A stretch of DNA of 64,000 nt from Nitrospira sp. (lineage in GTDB: Bacteria > Nitrospirota > Nitrospiria > Nitrospirales > Nitrospiraceae), in NCBI GenBank assembly GCA_029194675.1, contig JARFXP010000001.1:310001-374000 (forward strand), given 5' to 3'. The notes below the pieces were generated by a model. The model saw only the letters and a program-made list of their open reading frames with translations, was not told the DNA's origin and made no database searches. The translations under genes were made by a program, and so were the position numbers. How positions within the stretch are numbered: position 1 is the first letter of the stretch; each line of letters starts with the position of its first letter. Positions 1 to 9,275 of the stretch are shown here, piece after piece.

Positions 1-579
1 TGTGTCCACGCCCGACTGCACACGTGACACCGTCCTCGGTGGCGCGCTTGCCACGGGCGTGCCACACCACTTATAGCGTTACGCTGTTCTCTTGGCTCGG
101 TCGAGTCGCGTGGCGCGATACGACGGTGCCTGACTCCACCTGGCACGGCGTCTCCGGACGCGGTGCATCAGATACATGGCCGCCGAAGCCCCTTGCCCAG
201 TGAAGCCTGTAGGACAATTCCCAAAGATCCAATGGTCAAAAATGCAGAGCAGAACTCTTTGCTGGGCATTCGGGACCCGAAGAGAAGGGGGGGTGAGTGA
301 CCAGCCAGGAGTCACACGAGCCGACCAGACAGGCGAGAGAGAACCCGCGCCAGGGAACGAGGAACCGAGCGCATCCAGAGACCGTAAAGAAAGCGTCGAG
401 CAAATCTAACTTATCTAAATAGAAACCCTACGTGTTATTAGAGTGTTAATGCCACAGCAAAATTGGCCTAAATTGCCCTCAATTGGACTGAGCCAAACTG
501 AACTCACAAAATAGCTAAGCACCGCTCCTGGAGCGACATTTCACAGATTGAACAAGGAGATAGTGGGAGGACTCGGAAG
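1..579. other. Left-edge stretch with no supportable gene
   Basis: Short open frames exist on both strands (for example 176-409 plus and 79-315 minus), but none has a good ribosome binding site, a recognisable domain or a coding-like composition. From about 400 the sequence is visibly more AT-rich than the rest of the window. I see no gene, RNA or clear promoter for a gene inside the window. Confidence 0.5.
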
Positions 580-621
580 CGCTTAGAAGGCTGATGCTCT
601 ATCCGACTGAGCTACGGGCGC
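580..621 (-). pseudogene. 5' half of a tRNA-Arg (anticodon TCT), truncated
   Basis: Read on the minus strand from 621, the sequence starts as a canonical tRNA: acceptor GCGCCCG, TA at positions 8-9, D arm GCTC...GAGC with the GG of the D loop, then the anticodon loop CTTCTAA (anticodon TCT, Arg). The anticodon stem pairs for only two base pairs; beyond about position 40 the match stops and no T arm or 3' acceptor strand complementary to GCGCCCG follows. This is a broken tRNA half, likely a recombination or integration scar. It could not fold into a functional tRNA. Confidence 0.75.
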
Positions 622-864
622 AACCTCACCGTGCTGAGTGCTGAATTGTTGGTTCTGAAAGCAATGAATTGGAGGCGGCCTCGGCAACTCACTTAACATT
701 CAGGACCAAGAACTTAGGACTTTCAATGGCCAATCGTTAGTCTGAAGTGGAAGATAGGTCGGCGTCAAGTAGAGCGATGCCGACAGAGAGTGATCTCACA
801 TTTCTTTGCTGTCCACTCCATACCTCAACTGTGAACGAGGCAATCAAACTACCAAGCTTGAGGT

Positions 865-890
865 GAATCGATTTAGATTCAGGGTGTATC
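865..890. promoter_or_regulatory. Palindromic candidate activator site upstream of the secretion locus (site A)
   Basis: Contains GATTCAGGGTGTATC (876-890), an imperfect palindrome, overlapped on its left by GAATC...GATTC (865-880). The same type of half-site (GATnCAG) occurs at 10097, 15319, 19465 and 58397, each upstream of a -24/-12 promoter candidate. The spacing fits an upstream activator sequence for a sigma54-dependent regulator. The assignment is inference from repetition and position. Confidence 0.4.
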
Positions 891-1024
891 TCTTTAGGTT
901 CACCGCCACTCCCTCTTCTCGTCTCATTGAGAGAAACCACTCCAGCAAGGCGAATGCCACATGATGGCGACAGTCCAGCCGTTTTACGTATCTTTGTCGA
1001 GATGTGCGTTCGATGTCACCTCAG

Positions 1025-1040
1025 TGGCTCGCCTCTTGCT
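1025..1040 (+). promoter_or_regulatory. Candidate sigma54 promoter of the two-partner secretion operon
   Basis: TGGCTCGCCTCTTGCT has GG at 1026-1027 and GC at 1038-1039, exactly ten bases apart, and differs from the TGGCACG-N4-TTGCW consensus at only one core position. It lies about 140 bp downstream of palindromic site A and inside the longest open frame of the exoprotein gene, which argues that translation begins further downstream. Transcription would start near 1050. Confidence 0.5.
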
Positions 1041-1168
1041 GTTGCGAGCTGAGCAGAACCTTTCGAAGGCAGCGAATGAGAATGGATTCCCTACGAAAGG
1101 GTTATTGTGGAAAATACGCAACAGGACTAGGTAGCCGTGGAATACAACATCAAGGATTCCAAGCGTCA

Positions 1169-3892
1169 GTGAAAGTTGCTCTCATGCACTGTGCGTGTCC
1201 AGCTAAACAGAATCTCCTCTGCATAGTCACCGTTTGCTGCATAACCGGCATTTTCGTCAATGCACTCGCTGAGACCGCTCCCATCACCTCCTCTGGTCTC
1301 AACACCCAGATCAGCGGTCCAATTCCAGTCGGTGGACAAGTTCAGTACGACATCGCGGGCGGCACCAGGGCCGGCCAAAACTTGTTTCATAGCTTCGGCG
1401 AGTTCGGCGTTCCCAATCACACCATCGCGAACTTTCACAATGACTCCGGTCTTGCCACATCCAACATCCTCGGCCGTGTCACCGGCGGAGACATGTCTCA
1501 CATCCTTGGCACCATTCGAACCAGCGAGTTTGGCAACGCTAATCTCTTTCTCATGAACCCAGCGGGATTCTTATTCGGTCCAAACGCCACTCTCGACGTG
1601 GGCGGAATGGTGAACTTCACCACCGCTGACTATCTCAAGCTCAAGGACGGCGCGCGATTCAACGCGCGTCCCAACATAGCCGTCGACGCGCTGTTGAGTA
1701 CTTCGCCTGTCGCGGCGTTTGGGTTCTTGGGCTCGAATCCAAAAGCCATCACGGTTCAAGGAAGTCACCTCGAAGTCAAGCTGGATAAGGGCATTGCGCT
1801 GGTCGGAGGAAACATCACCATAGAATCCGGCACTCTAAAAGACGGCGCGGTTCAACGAGCACAACTCTCCGCACCAAACGGTCAGATCAAGTTGGCCGTC
1901 GCTACGTCTCCCGGAGAATTCGACCTAACGTCGCTTCAGTCCATTCCAAACGTGAATAAGACCTCATTTACCTCCTTCGGTACCGTCACGCTTAAACCGG
2001 ACTCAACAATCAACCTCAGCGGTACGGGTACGGCTTCGATTCGGGGAGGTCAATTTGTCCTGAAAATGAATGATGCGGTACTCAGTACCGCTGAAAGTTC
2101 AGGAGCAGCAAATTCGATCTCACTGAGCCCAAATAGTTCAATCATTTCCTCAACTGTAGGTACAGATCACGGCGCCGACATACAGATCGCGGCTGGGACT
2201 ATTTCGCTCGAAAACGGCACAGTGATAACCAGCGGCACCTCAGGGGCGGGCGATGGTGGAACGGTGACACTGGACGCAAATAGCTCGATTTCCCTCGTCA
2301 GTTCGACCATCTCCAGCAACAACGAAGCACCGTCAGAATTACCGATTGCGAACAATGGCGGGGAACTTAATCTGAGCGCGTCGCACATCACTCTTCAACA
2401 AGGAAGTTCGCTCTTGGCCCGCACGACTGGACCTGGCCGCGCAGGAACCATCACAGTGAATACCAACCATTTAAGTCTCTCAGGTGAGAGTGTGGTTCAG
2501 GCATCGACCTCTGATAGAGGTCCTGCAGGTAGCATTACAGTCCAAGGCTTGGGAGGAAACGACACCAAGGCGCAAATCGTCTCACTAACCGGAGGAAGCT
2601 CACTGTCAAGTAGTTCGTCGGGCAATGACGAAGGTGAAGGAGGAGCAGCCGGCCATATCCTGGTAAAGACTCAGACCCTTCTTCTCTCCGAGGGCAGTCA
2701 GATCACTACCTCCTCGATCTCTAGTCCAGGGGACGCCGGCACCATCACCATCAAAGCGGAGAAAGATGTCCAACTCTCGAAAGGCATTCTTACGAGCCGG
2801 AGCGAAAGCAATATTTCTGATGCATTCGTTGACAGTGTTGTCATTGGAAACGCCGGGTCCATTACCGTGTCGGCACCTACGGTCACTCTAAAGAACAATA
2901 GTCGGATAGCCTCGACCACTGACTCGCGTTATCCGGGAGATCTATCGAAGGGCAATGCCGGATCGGTAACGGTCAACGCCACGCACTTGAGCCTCACTGA
3001 GGGGAGCCATCTGACCAGTAGCAGTATCATTGGTGATTCTGGCAAGCCCCCAATTGGGAATGCCGGAAGCGTGATCGTTCGAGGCCTCGCCGGTCCCGCA
3101 CAGTCAGTCCTCATCGACGGCAATCGTAGCGGAATTTTTACCGACACCCTAGGTGCTGGCACAGGTGGGAATATTTCCGTGAAAGCCAATACTGTTACGC
3201 TTCAGAACGGGGGCAGGCTCTCGGCGCAGACATCGGGAACCGAAGCTTCAGCCATTGGTGGAACAATCACTGTGAACGCCACTCATGCGCAACTTCATTC
3301 CGGCGCCACCATCACGGCAAATAGCAACGGCATGGCAAATGCTGGAGACATCAATATCATCGCGACCGACGGCCTCACCATGCAGAACAGCTCGATAGTT
3401 TTGCAGAACAGCCGGCTTCTGGCTCAAGCTGACCGTGGCAGAGGCGGTCAGATCCAGATCCGCGCCAGTGTGTTCCAGCAGGATGCAACCAGTGTCGTCA
3501 ATGCAGATGCTGGACGTGGCGTGAACGGTACCGTGACGATTCAAGCGCTATACGCTCCAGCCGGCGGCAAGATTCCGCCACTGGGGAACCGGCCGCTACA
3601 AGCCGCGTCGCTCCTCAATCAACGCTGCGCAGCAGCGACCGGAGGACAGTTCAGCAGTTTCACCGCGTCTGGGCGGAATAGTCTACCGGCAGAACCGGGT
3701 GGATGGCTCTCAAGCCCATCGACACTCGCCATCTCTCAATCCCATGGCGGCACGATGACCAACATCGCTCCACGGGCGACACCAGCTGAACCACGAGGAG
3801 AGCTCCCTCTCCTGTCTTTACGACAAATTGCGTCAGCCGGGTTTTTAACCCAAGGCTTTACCTCAGAACGGTCAACGAGTTGCAGATCTTAA
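1169..3892 (+). CDS. Two-partner secretion exoprotein (filamentous haemagglutinin N-terminal domain)
   Basis: Large secreted protein of the TpsA type, predicted to be exported across the outer membrane by the FhaC-like protein encoded at 4847-6694. After a hydrophobic signal region ending near NALA comes the TPS secretion domain, with the segments GNANLFLMNPAG and NILGRVTGG typical of the family. The rest is a long beta-helix-like repeat region with many Gly-Asn-Ala-Gly turns. The C-terminus carries LNQRCAAATGGQFSSF and a GRNSLP stretch, resembling cyanobacterial-type members. The open frame extends up to 1004, but the promoter candidate at 1025-1040 makes that start unlikely. I use the GTG at 1169, which has AAGGA about 12 bases upstream; the start remains uncertain. 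Probably a surface adhesin; its ligand is unknown. Confidence 0.85.
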   Translation: MKVALMHCACPAKQNLLCIVTVCCITGIFVNALAETAPITSSGLNTQISGPIPVGGQVQYDIAGGTRAGQNLFHSFGEFGVPNHTIANFHNDSGLATSNILGRVTGGDMSHILGTIRTSEFGNANLFLMNPAGFLFGPNATLDVGGMVNFTTADYLKLKDGARFNARPNIAVDALLSTSPVAAFGFLGSNPKAITVQGSHLEVKLDKGIALVGGNITIESGTLKDGAVQRAQLSAPNGQIKLAVATSPGEFDLTSLQSIPNVNKTSFTSFGTVTLKPDSTINLSGTGTASIRGGQFVLKMNDAVLSTAESSGAANSISLSPNSSIISSTVGTDHGADIQIAAGTISLENGTVITSGTSGAGDGGTVTLDANSSISLVSSTISSNNEAPSELPIANNGGELNLSASHITLQQGSSLLARTTGPGRAGTITVNTNHLSLSGESVVQASTSDRGPAGSITVQGLGGNDTKAQIVSLTGGSSLSSSSSGNDEGEGGAAGHILVKTQTLLLSEGSQITTSSISSPGDAGTITIKAEKDVQLSKGILTSRSESNISDAFVDSVVIGNAGSITVSAPTVTLKNNSRIASTTDSRYPGDLSKGNAGSVTVNATHLSLTEGSHLTSSSIIGDSGKPPIGNAGSVIVRGLAGPAQSVLIDGNRSGIFTDTLGAGTGGNISVKANTVTLQNGGRLSAQTSGTEASAIGGTITVNATHAQLHSGATITANSNGMANAGDINIIATDGLTMQNSSIVLQNSRLLAQADRGRGGQIQIRASVFQQDATSVVNADAGRGVNGTVTIQALYAPAGGKIPPLGNRPLQAASLLNQRCAAATGGQFSSFTASGRNSLPAEPGGWLSSPSTLAISQSHGGTMTNIAPRATPAEPRGELPLLSLRQIASAGFLTQGFTSERSTSCRS

Positions 3893-3903
3893 GCAGTGAA
3901 TCC

Positions 3904-3928
3904 ACCTATGTTCATGGTGAACATAGGT
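3904..3928. terminator. Perfect 11-bp hairpin after the exoprotein gene
   Basis: ACCTATGTTCA and TGAACATAGGT form an 11-bp perfect stem with a TGG loop, 12 bases after the exoprotein stop codon and just before the ribosome binding site of the next gene. There is no T-tract, so it may be an RNA-processing or attenuation element that separates expression of the exoprotein from the downstream genes rather than a full terminator. Confidence 0.5.
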
Positions 3929-3948
3929 AATTCAAAGGAGGAATGCTC

Positions 3949-4302
3949 ATGGCCCCTAAATTTGCAACACCAGGTAAGAGCGACCCTTCAGCGGGCGCAA
4001 ATTATAGTGTAGCTCGGCACAGTAATGGTTCATTCTGTACCTTTAAGTGGGAGAACCCTCATGGAATACATGGCTCAGTAGTAGCGACGAACTGGAAAAT
4101 ATGGATTGGCATAAACGCAGGCGGTGGAGAAAAGTACAAGACTCAAGTTCCCATTCCCAACAACGGACCGATACTTTCTGATGACAAGGTGCCCATTAAT
4201 GCATTACCAGTTGGCACCTCGTTATGGGTCACACCAAAGTACCAGAAATCCGACGGAACGTGGAACGATGGCACACCAACAAAATTTAATGTTGTGGAAT
4301 AG
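3949..4302 (+). CDS. Small beta-rich protein between the two secretion partners
   Basis: A 117-residue protein of unknown function. The start at 3949 is chosen because AAAGGAGG (3934-3941) lies seven bases upstream; the ATG at 3943 is too close to it. The sequence alternates hydrophobic and polar residues with Trp, Gly and Pro turns (for example VATNWKIWIG and GTSLWVTPKYQ), suggesting a small beta-sandwich. No signal peptide is seen. It lies between the exoprotein gene and the transporter gene in the same orientation, so co-expression with the secretion pair is likely. I do not recognise a family. Confidence 0.6.
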   Translation: MAPKFATPGKSDPSAGANYSVARHSNGSFCTFKWENPHGIHGSVVATNWKIWIGINAGGGEKYKTQVPIPNNGPILSDDKVPINALPVGTSLWVTPKYQKSDGTWNDGTPTKFNVVE

Positions 4303-4396
4303 TTGTCCTTGATCATTCTTCAAGGGCCGCCAAAGTTCTCGATAACCGAAGGGTGCCACAATCGATATGCATGAGCTTAGCGCCAGGAGGTACGAG

Positions 4397-4765
4397 ATGC
4401 CAAATGTGTTCATTACTGACCCGGCACATGGAACCAAACTCGATTACACAAAACAAATTATGATTCATTGGGATAGCGATCCCCCAGGGACCATCATACG
4501 TTGGAAGTTTTATCTGGGAACAGAGGATGGGCGGTGGGACCTCTTGATGAGCGAGCGAGATGCCCTCAACCAGATCGAACTCGATCCTCATGATTTGCCA
4601 CGTAGAGGGCGATTGTATGCCCAAGTTAGAGGACTCTACCGCGGCAGCGGTATTGGGGAAAAGGGCCAAGAGAAAGAGATGGATGAGCGTGTGCTATCGG
4701 ATACCGTCGAATGGATTTGTCCTGACGAAACTCTTGCGGGAGCCCATTCTGAATCCAAGGCGTGA
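4397..4765 (+). CDS. Small Ig/FN3-like protein in the secretion locus
   Basis: A 122-residue protein, started at 4397 because CCAGGAGG (4383-4390) sits six bases upstream. The N-terminal part (VFITDPAHGTKL...IMIHWDSDPPG...WKFYLGT) reads like an immunoglobulin- or fibronectin-type beta domain, and the C-terminal third is charged. No signal peptide or membrane segment is visible. Together with the 117-aa protein just upstream it forms a pair of small beta proteins inside the operon. Function is unknown; a role as chaperone or accessory of the exoprotein is conjecture from position. Confidence 0.6.
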   Translation: MPNVFITDPAHGTKLDYTKQIMIHWDSDPPGTIIRWKFYLGTEDGRWDLLMSERDALNQIELDPHDLPRRGRLYAQVRGLYRGSGIGEKGQEKEMDERVLSDTVEWICPDETLAGAHSESKA

Positions 4766-4846
4766 TGAGATCCGATCAACAGCTTGTTCAGGAATGGTGG
4801 GTAAGTTTTCTACTGCCAATCCGCCTTAGGAATCTCAAAGATTCCA

Positions 4847-6694
4847 GTGGTTCGTTGGGACGAGCAGTTTCACTGCATGGCCGGTATGACGAGAATCATG
4901 AAAGCAGGCGCTTGCGGAGCGGCGCCTGCTTGTTTTCTGTTCGCCCGTCAGAGCTTTATCTCGTTGACCATGGGTCTCACCATGATGAGTACGTTGGTAG
5001 ATACATCCACCTTTGCACAAAGCACGATTGACCCGACTGGTCGATCCGGTCAACCGCCTGGGCCACTGAAGGAAGAGTTTCAACGCCCTCTACCACCCCC
5101 GCGTCCGGTTTTGCCTATCCTCCCTCCAGCTCCACCAGAAGAAGAAGCGCCGAAACAGCCTGGCACAGTGCAGGTCTTTGTGCGCGATGTCCGCGTGACG
5201 GGCAACACGGTCTTCTCGGAGTCCGAGATTGCGGAAACGACGGCCCCGTTTAAGAACCGGATCTTGATGACGGAAGATCTTGAGCGGCTTCGGCTGGCGC
5301 TCACGCTGCTCTACGTCAATAAGGGCTACCTGACCTCCGGGGCGATCATTCCTGATCAGGATGTCGTGGATGGAGTGGTAGAGGTGCAAGTCATAGAAGG
5401 GAAACTGGCGCGCATTGATGTCGAAGGCAACCGTTGGTTCAGCTCCTCGTACCTGCGTGATCGCCTGTCGCTCGGCAGCCGCACACCCCTGTCACTGGCC
5501 CCCTTTCAGGAGCAGCTGCAACTCTTACAGCAGGATCGGCGGATCGAACGCATCAATGCGGAACTCCGGCCCGGCGATGAACGTGGCGAGAGCCTGCTGA
5601 ATGTGCGGGTGGCGGACAGAAATCCGTTTCATGCATCGTTCGATGTGAACAACTACCAGACACCTCTGGTCGGACCGGTCCGCGGAATCGGCACAGTCAT
5701 CCATGACAACCTCACCGGTCGAGGAGATCCGCTCAGCGTCAGTTACGGCGGTTCAGCCGGAGCCCATCCGATAATTGACGCTTCGTATGCCCTCCCCTTC
5801 AACCGATACGGCACAACCTTTATGCCGTACTATCGGCGCTACGACTTCAAACTGATCGAAGAACCTTTCGAACCACTCAACCTCAATACCGACACCGAAA
5901 TCATCGGCCTAAGTCTCCGCCACCCAATCTATCGGACGGTGACGGACGAGGTGGCGCTCTCGATCATCGGCGAACATCTCTTTACGCAAAGCTTCATCTT
6001 TGGAGACGTGCCGTTCGATGTTTTCCCCGGCTTCCAGAACGGGGCTGCGACCGTCTCCGCGCTCCGGTTCGCCCAGGATTGGACCCATCGCACGCTCGAC
6101 ACCGTCCTCGCAGTACGTTCGCGGTTCAGTGTGGGCCTCAATGTCCTCGGTGCGACGATCAGCAGTAATCCCGCCACGCCCGACGGACAGTTTTTTTCTT
6201 GGTTAGGCCAGGTCCAGACTATTAAACAATACGGCGACCAGTTATTCGGCATGCAACTCCTGGGACACATGGATCTTCAACTCACGACTTCTCCCCTCTT
6301 TCCTCTCGAACAGGTCGCGCTTGGCGGCCGTTATACCGTGCGCGGCTACCGTGAGGTGACGATCCTGCGTGACAATGCGTTCATCGCATCCCTCGAATCG
6401 CGATTTCCGCTGATCCGCCGGCGGAACGGCGAGCCGATGGTGCAGCTCGCTCCATTCGTAGATGTGGCCCACGGATGGAGTCTCGGACAGAACCGTCCCG
6501 CTCCCATCGCGCCGGTCACAGACTTTCCTAACACGCTCGCCAGCGTGGGGGTGGGACTCCGCTGGAATATCCTCGCGCAAGGTCGAGCCGTTTTTGAGGT
6601 CTATTGGGGTCAGAAACTCCGCCCCGTGCGGGACGTCGGAAATACCCTACAAGATCATGGCGTTCATCTTGGAATTGTCGTCAATCTTTTTTGA
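4847..6694 (+). CDS. ShlB/FhaC/HecB-type two-partner secretion transporter
   Basis: Outer-membrane TpsB porin predicted to export the exoprotein encoded upstream. After a signal region (hydrophobic around residues 28-56, ending STFAQ) comes a proline-rich linker, then POTRA domains (VFVRDVRVTGNTVFSESEI; VEVQVIEGKLARIDVEGN), then a 16-strand beta-barrel. The diagnostic loop-6 motif GGRYTVRGYRE is present, and the protein ends with a terminal aromatic (VVNLF), as expected of an outer-membrane barrel. Length about 600 residues is normal. The start is uncertain: the longest frame begins with GTG at 4847, but ATG at 4886 or 4898 gives a more ordinary signal peptide. A strong terminator-like hairpin lies inside this 5' region (4903-4930). 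Confidence 0.88.
   Translation: MVRWDEQFHCMAGMTRIMKAGACGAAPACFLFARQSFISLTMGLTMMSTLVDTSTFAQSTIDPTGRSGQPPGPLKEEFQRPLPPPRPVLPILPPAPPEEEAPKQPGTVQVFVRDVRVTGNTVFSESEIAETTAPFKNRILMTEDLERLRLALTLLYVNKGYLTSGAIIPDQDVVDGVVEVQVIEGKLARIDVEGNRWFSSSYLRDRLSLGSRTPLSLAPFQEQLQLLQQDRRIERINAELRPGDERGESLLNVRVADRNPFHASFDVNNYQTPLVGPVRGIGTVIHDNLTGRGDPLSVSYGGSAGAHPIIDASYALPFNRYGTTFMPYYRRYDFKLIEEPFEPLNLNTDTEIIGLSLRHPIYRTVTDEVALSIIGEHLFTQSFIFGDVPFDVFPGFQNGAATVSALRFAQDWTHRTLDTVLAVRSRFSVGLNVLGATISSNPATPDGQFFSWLGQVQTIKQYGDQLFGMQLLGHMDLQLTTSPLFPLEQVALGGRYTVRGYREVTILRDNAFIASLESRFPLIRRRNGEPMVQLAPFVDVAHGWSLGQNRPAPIAPVTDFPNTLASVGVGLRWNILAQGRAVFEVYWGQKLRPVRDVGNTLQDHGVHLGIVVNLF
4903..4930 (+). terminator. Terminator-like hairpin inside the transporter's signal-peptide region
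   Basis: AGCAGGCGC and GCGCCTGCT form a nine-bp GC-rich stem around a ten-base loop, followed by TGTTTTCTG. This looks like an intrinsic terminator although it lies within the 5' part of the transporter open frame. It may attenuate transcription between the exoprotein and the transporter, or mark that the true start is downstream. Confidence 0.45.
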
Positions 6695-6714
6695 TCCGAG
6701 CGGTTACATAGGAC

Positions 6715-9060
6715 ATGTCCGAATTACACCCCGTGTCGGCCTCCAATCGACCATCGGTTCTGTTCCTACTCTTGGGAACGTTATTCTTGTTCGTGACCGT
6801 TCTACTTCTTGTCGTCTCACGATCTGAATCGCATGAAACCTCATCCTCAACCGAGGCGTTGATGAAACAAGGGGTGGAGGAGTTTGAACGGGGAGCCTTT
6901 AGCGAGGCCTTGGTCCATTGGAAACAAGCAGCCGATCGCTACAAGGCCGAGGGAAATACTTCCGCGCAGGTCGAGGCGCTCGTGCTCGCTTCTCAGGCCT
7001 CGTTGAGCTTGGGACAATCCAAGCAAGCGCTCCAATCGCTAGAGCTGGCGCTTGCGCTCGCCGACAAGCACGGCGATCCTCTCGTGGAAGCCTCTGTACT
7101 CGGACATCTGGGGAGGACTTACTTGGCGCTTCGGCGACTCACCGAAGCCTTGGAATATCTCGATCGCGCGGCGACATCAGCACGGAAACAAGGCTCCTCA
7201 CCGCTCACGGCGACCATCCTGAATGACCTCGGAGTTGTCTTCGCCTTGAAGCAGGAAGACAAGGAATCATTGGAAGCCTTTCAAGAAAGCCTCAGCCACG
7301 CTCAGAACGCCAAGCTCCCGCTGCTCGCTGCGACGGCCCGCACCAATGCCGCACGGATTCTGCTGCGACTCGGGCAACCAAGCAACAGCCGTCTTGCCCT
7401 TGATGCCGCGCTGGACCATTTGCAGGAACTTCCGCCATCCCGTCGCAAATCCCTCGGGTTGATCGCTGTGGCTCTGGCCTACCAGCGTCTCGCTCCTCAG
7501 CTGCCGCAGATGCGTGATCCGCTCTTGCTGAGAGCCGCGGGAGTGCTCCAGGAAGCGGCCACGGCTGCTGAGCACCAGGGTGACAGAAAAACGCTCTCCT
7601 ATGCTCTTGGCTACCTGGGGCATCTCTACGAAACAGAGTTTCGAATGGACGAAGCGTTGCACCTCACCAGGAAGGCCTTGTTTGCAGCCCAATCGGTGGA
7701 CGCATCCGAGTCGCTCTATCGTTGGCAATGGCAGTTGGGGCGCCAGCTCGCCGCAACCGGGCACTTGGACAACGCCATCCTGTCATACCGGCAAGCGACA
7801 TCGACGCTCCAACCGATCCGCACCGTGGTGGAGCAAGCCTCGTCCGAAGAGGCGACCGCCGGTCAGGAGACCGTGAGGCCGTTGTTCTTTGAGCTGGCCG
7901 ACCTGTTGCTCCAGCGGGCATCGCGGTCTGACGACCGCAAAGCAACCGAGGGAGATTTGTTCGGCGCTCGCGATGCAATCGAAGCCTACAAAACGGCCGA
8001 ACTGCGGGACTACTTCAAGGACGACTGCGTCGATTCGGTCCGGTCGAGGCTGACCACGTTCGACCACTTATCGCCGGACACCGCCGTCATCTATCCCATC
8101 ATGTTCAGTTCCCGACTCGAACTGCTCGTGAGTCTGCCATCCGGCCTCAAGCGCATCTCCGTGTACGTGACGGCGGAGCGGCTGACTCAGGAAATCCGGA
8201 CATTCCGTCGGTTGGTTGAAAAACGCACGACCCGCGAATATCTACCCCATGCCCAACGGTTGTACGACTGGCTCCTTCGCCCGCTCGAACCTGATCTCTC
8301 ACAGCCGCAGATCACGACCTTGGTGTTTGTGCCGGACGGCGCCCTGCGGACGATTCCGCTGGCGGCGCTCCACGACGGTTCATCATTCTTGATCAACAAG
8401 TTCGCGCTCGCCATGACGCCCGGCTTGACGTTGACCGACCCACGTCCGCTCAACCGCGACAAGCTGCGATTCCTGACGGTCGGCCTCACCAAATCCGTGC
8501 AAGGGTTTCCACCCCTTCCCTATGTGGCGGACGAGGTCGAATCCATTCAACGGCTCTATAAGGGCGATCAACTGATGAACAATGCGTTTCAATCATCCAG
8601 ACTGGAACGGGAATTGCGTGATGGAGGATATGGAGGCTTGCATATCGCTACGCACGGCAAGTTCTCGACCGACATAAATGACTCATTCCTCCTGACCTTC
8701 GATGGGAAAATGACGATGCAGGGTCTCGATCAACTGGTCGGCCTCTTTCGGTTTCGGCAGGAGCCGCTCGAGCTGCTGACCTTGAGCGCCTGCCAAACCG
8801 GCGTCGGCGACGATCGCGCTGCCCTCGGCCTGGCCGGTGTCGCGCTGAAAGCCGGCGCCCGCAGCGCATTGGCCACTCTTTGGTTCATCAACGATGAAGC
8901 GTCGGCGACATTGCTCTCGGAATTTTACCGACAACTGCGCAATCCGGCTCTCTCGAAAGCCGTGGCGCTCCAGCGCGCGCAGTTGAAGCTGTTGAGCGAG
9001 AGGATTTATGAACACCCGGCTTACTGGTCGCCCTTCCTGTTGCTCAATAATTGGCTCTAA
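6715..9060 (+). CDS. TPR-CHAT domain protein (caspase-like) of the secretion locus
   Basis: A 781-residue protein with an N-terminal membrane anchor (about residues 13-35, VLFLLLGTLFLFVTVLLLVV), then a run of tetratricopeptide repeats (about 45-350), and a C-terminal CHAT domain of the caspase-like clan. The expected His/Cys dyad motifs are visible as HIATHG and LSACQTG, and the conserved ATLWFINDEAS stretch follows. It starts 20 bases after the transporter stop, so it is probably in the same operon. In cyanobacteria, CHAT proteins commonly accompany haemagglutinin-type exoproteins. A role in processing or surveillance of the secreted adhesin is plausible but not shown. Confidence 0.85.
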   Translation: MSELHPVSASNRPSVLFLLLGTLFLFVTVLLLVVSRSESHETSSSTEALMKQGVEEFERGAFSEALVHWKQAADRYKAEGNTSAQVEALVLASQASLSLGQSKQALQSLELALALADKHGDPLVEASVLGHLGRTYLALRRLTEALEYLDRAATSARKQGSSPLTATILNDLGVVFALKQEDKESLEAFQESLSHAQNAKLPLLAATARTNAARILLRLGQPSNSRLALDAALDHLQELPPSRRKSLGLIAVALAYQRLAPQLPQMRDPLLLRAAGVLQEAATAAEHQGDRKTLSYALGYLGHLYETEFRMDEALHLTRKALFAAQSVDASESLYRWQWQLGRQLAATGHLDNAILSYRQATSTLQPIRTVVEQASSEEATAGQETVRPLFFELADLLLQRASRSDDRKATEGDLFGARDAIEAYKTAELRDYFKDDCVDSVRSRLTTFDHLSPDTAVIYPIMFSSRLELLVSLPSGLKRISVYVTAERLTQEIRTFRRLVEKRTTREYLPHAQRLYDWLLRPLEPDLSQPQITTLVFVPDGALRTIPLAALHDGSSFLINKFALAMTPGLTLTDPRPLNRDKLRFLTVGLTKSVQGFPPLPYVADEVESIQRLYKGDQLMNNAFQSSRLERELRDGGYGGLHIATHGKFSTDINDSFLLTFDGKMTMQGLDQLVGLFRFRQEPLELLTLSACQTGVGDDRAALGLAGVALKAGARSALATLWFINDEASATLLSEFYRQLRNPALSKAVALQRAQLKLLSERIYEHPAYWSPFLLLNNWL

Positions 9061-9182
9061 CAGGATGCTGAAAAAGTCTGCCAGCGGCGTTCTTGCATCG
9101 CTCAGAGGCTCAACGTACCGAAGCGTACGCCTCGCCTCTTCGCTCGCTGCGGCCTTGCTGGACAGCCTTTTTGAGCACCCTG
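9060..9182. repeat. Dispersed palindromic repeat element
   Basis: Bounded by inverted ends: CAGGATGCTGAAAAAG on the left and CCTTTTTGAGCACCCTG on the right pair almost perfectly. The inside contains further complementary segments. It begins right at the stop codon of the CHAT gene. From memory this matches a very abundant intergenic element in Nitrospira genomes. It probably also serves as a bidirectional transcription terminator. Confidence 0.7.
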
Positions 9183-9275
9183 AAGTGATTCTGGCGTTAG
9201 CACCGATCCGAAAATGCCAGCCATATTTTTGACATTAACCGAGTATTTCCTCAGCCTGTTAGAAGGAGAATTACC

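Noticed and set aside
48-64. TGGCACGCCCGTGGCA on the minus strand, resembling a sigma54 promoter
   Set aside because: It matches the spacing, but no gene lies downstream within the window and no palindromic activator site is nearby, so it cannot be judged.
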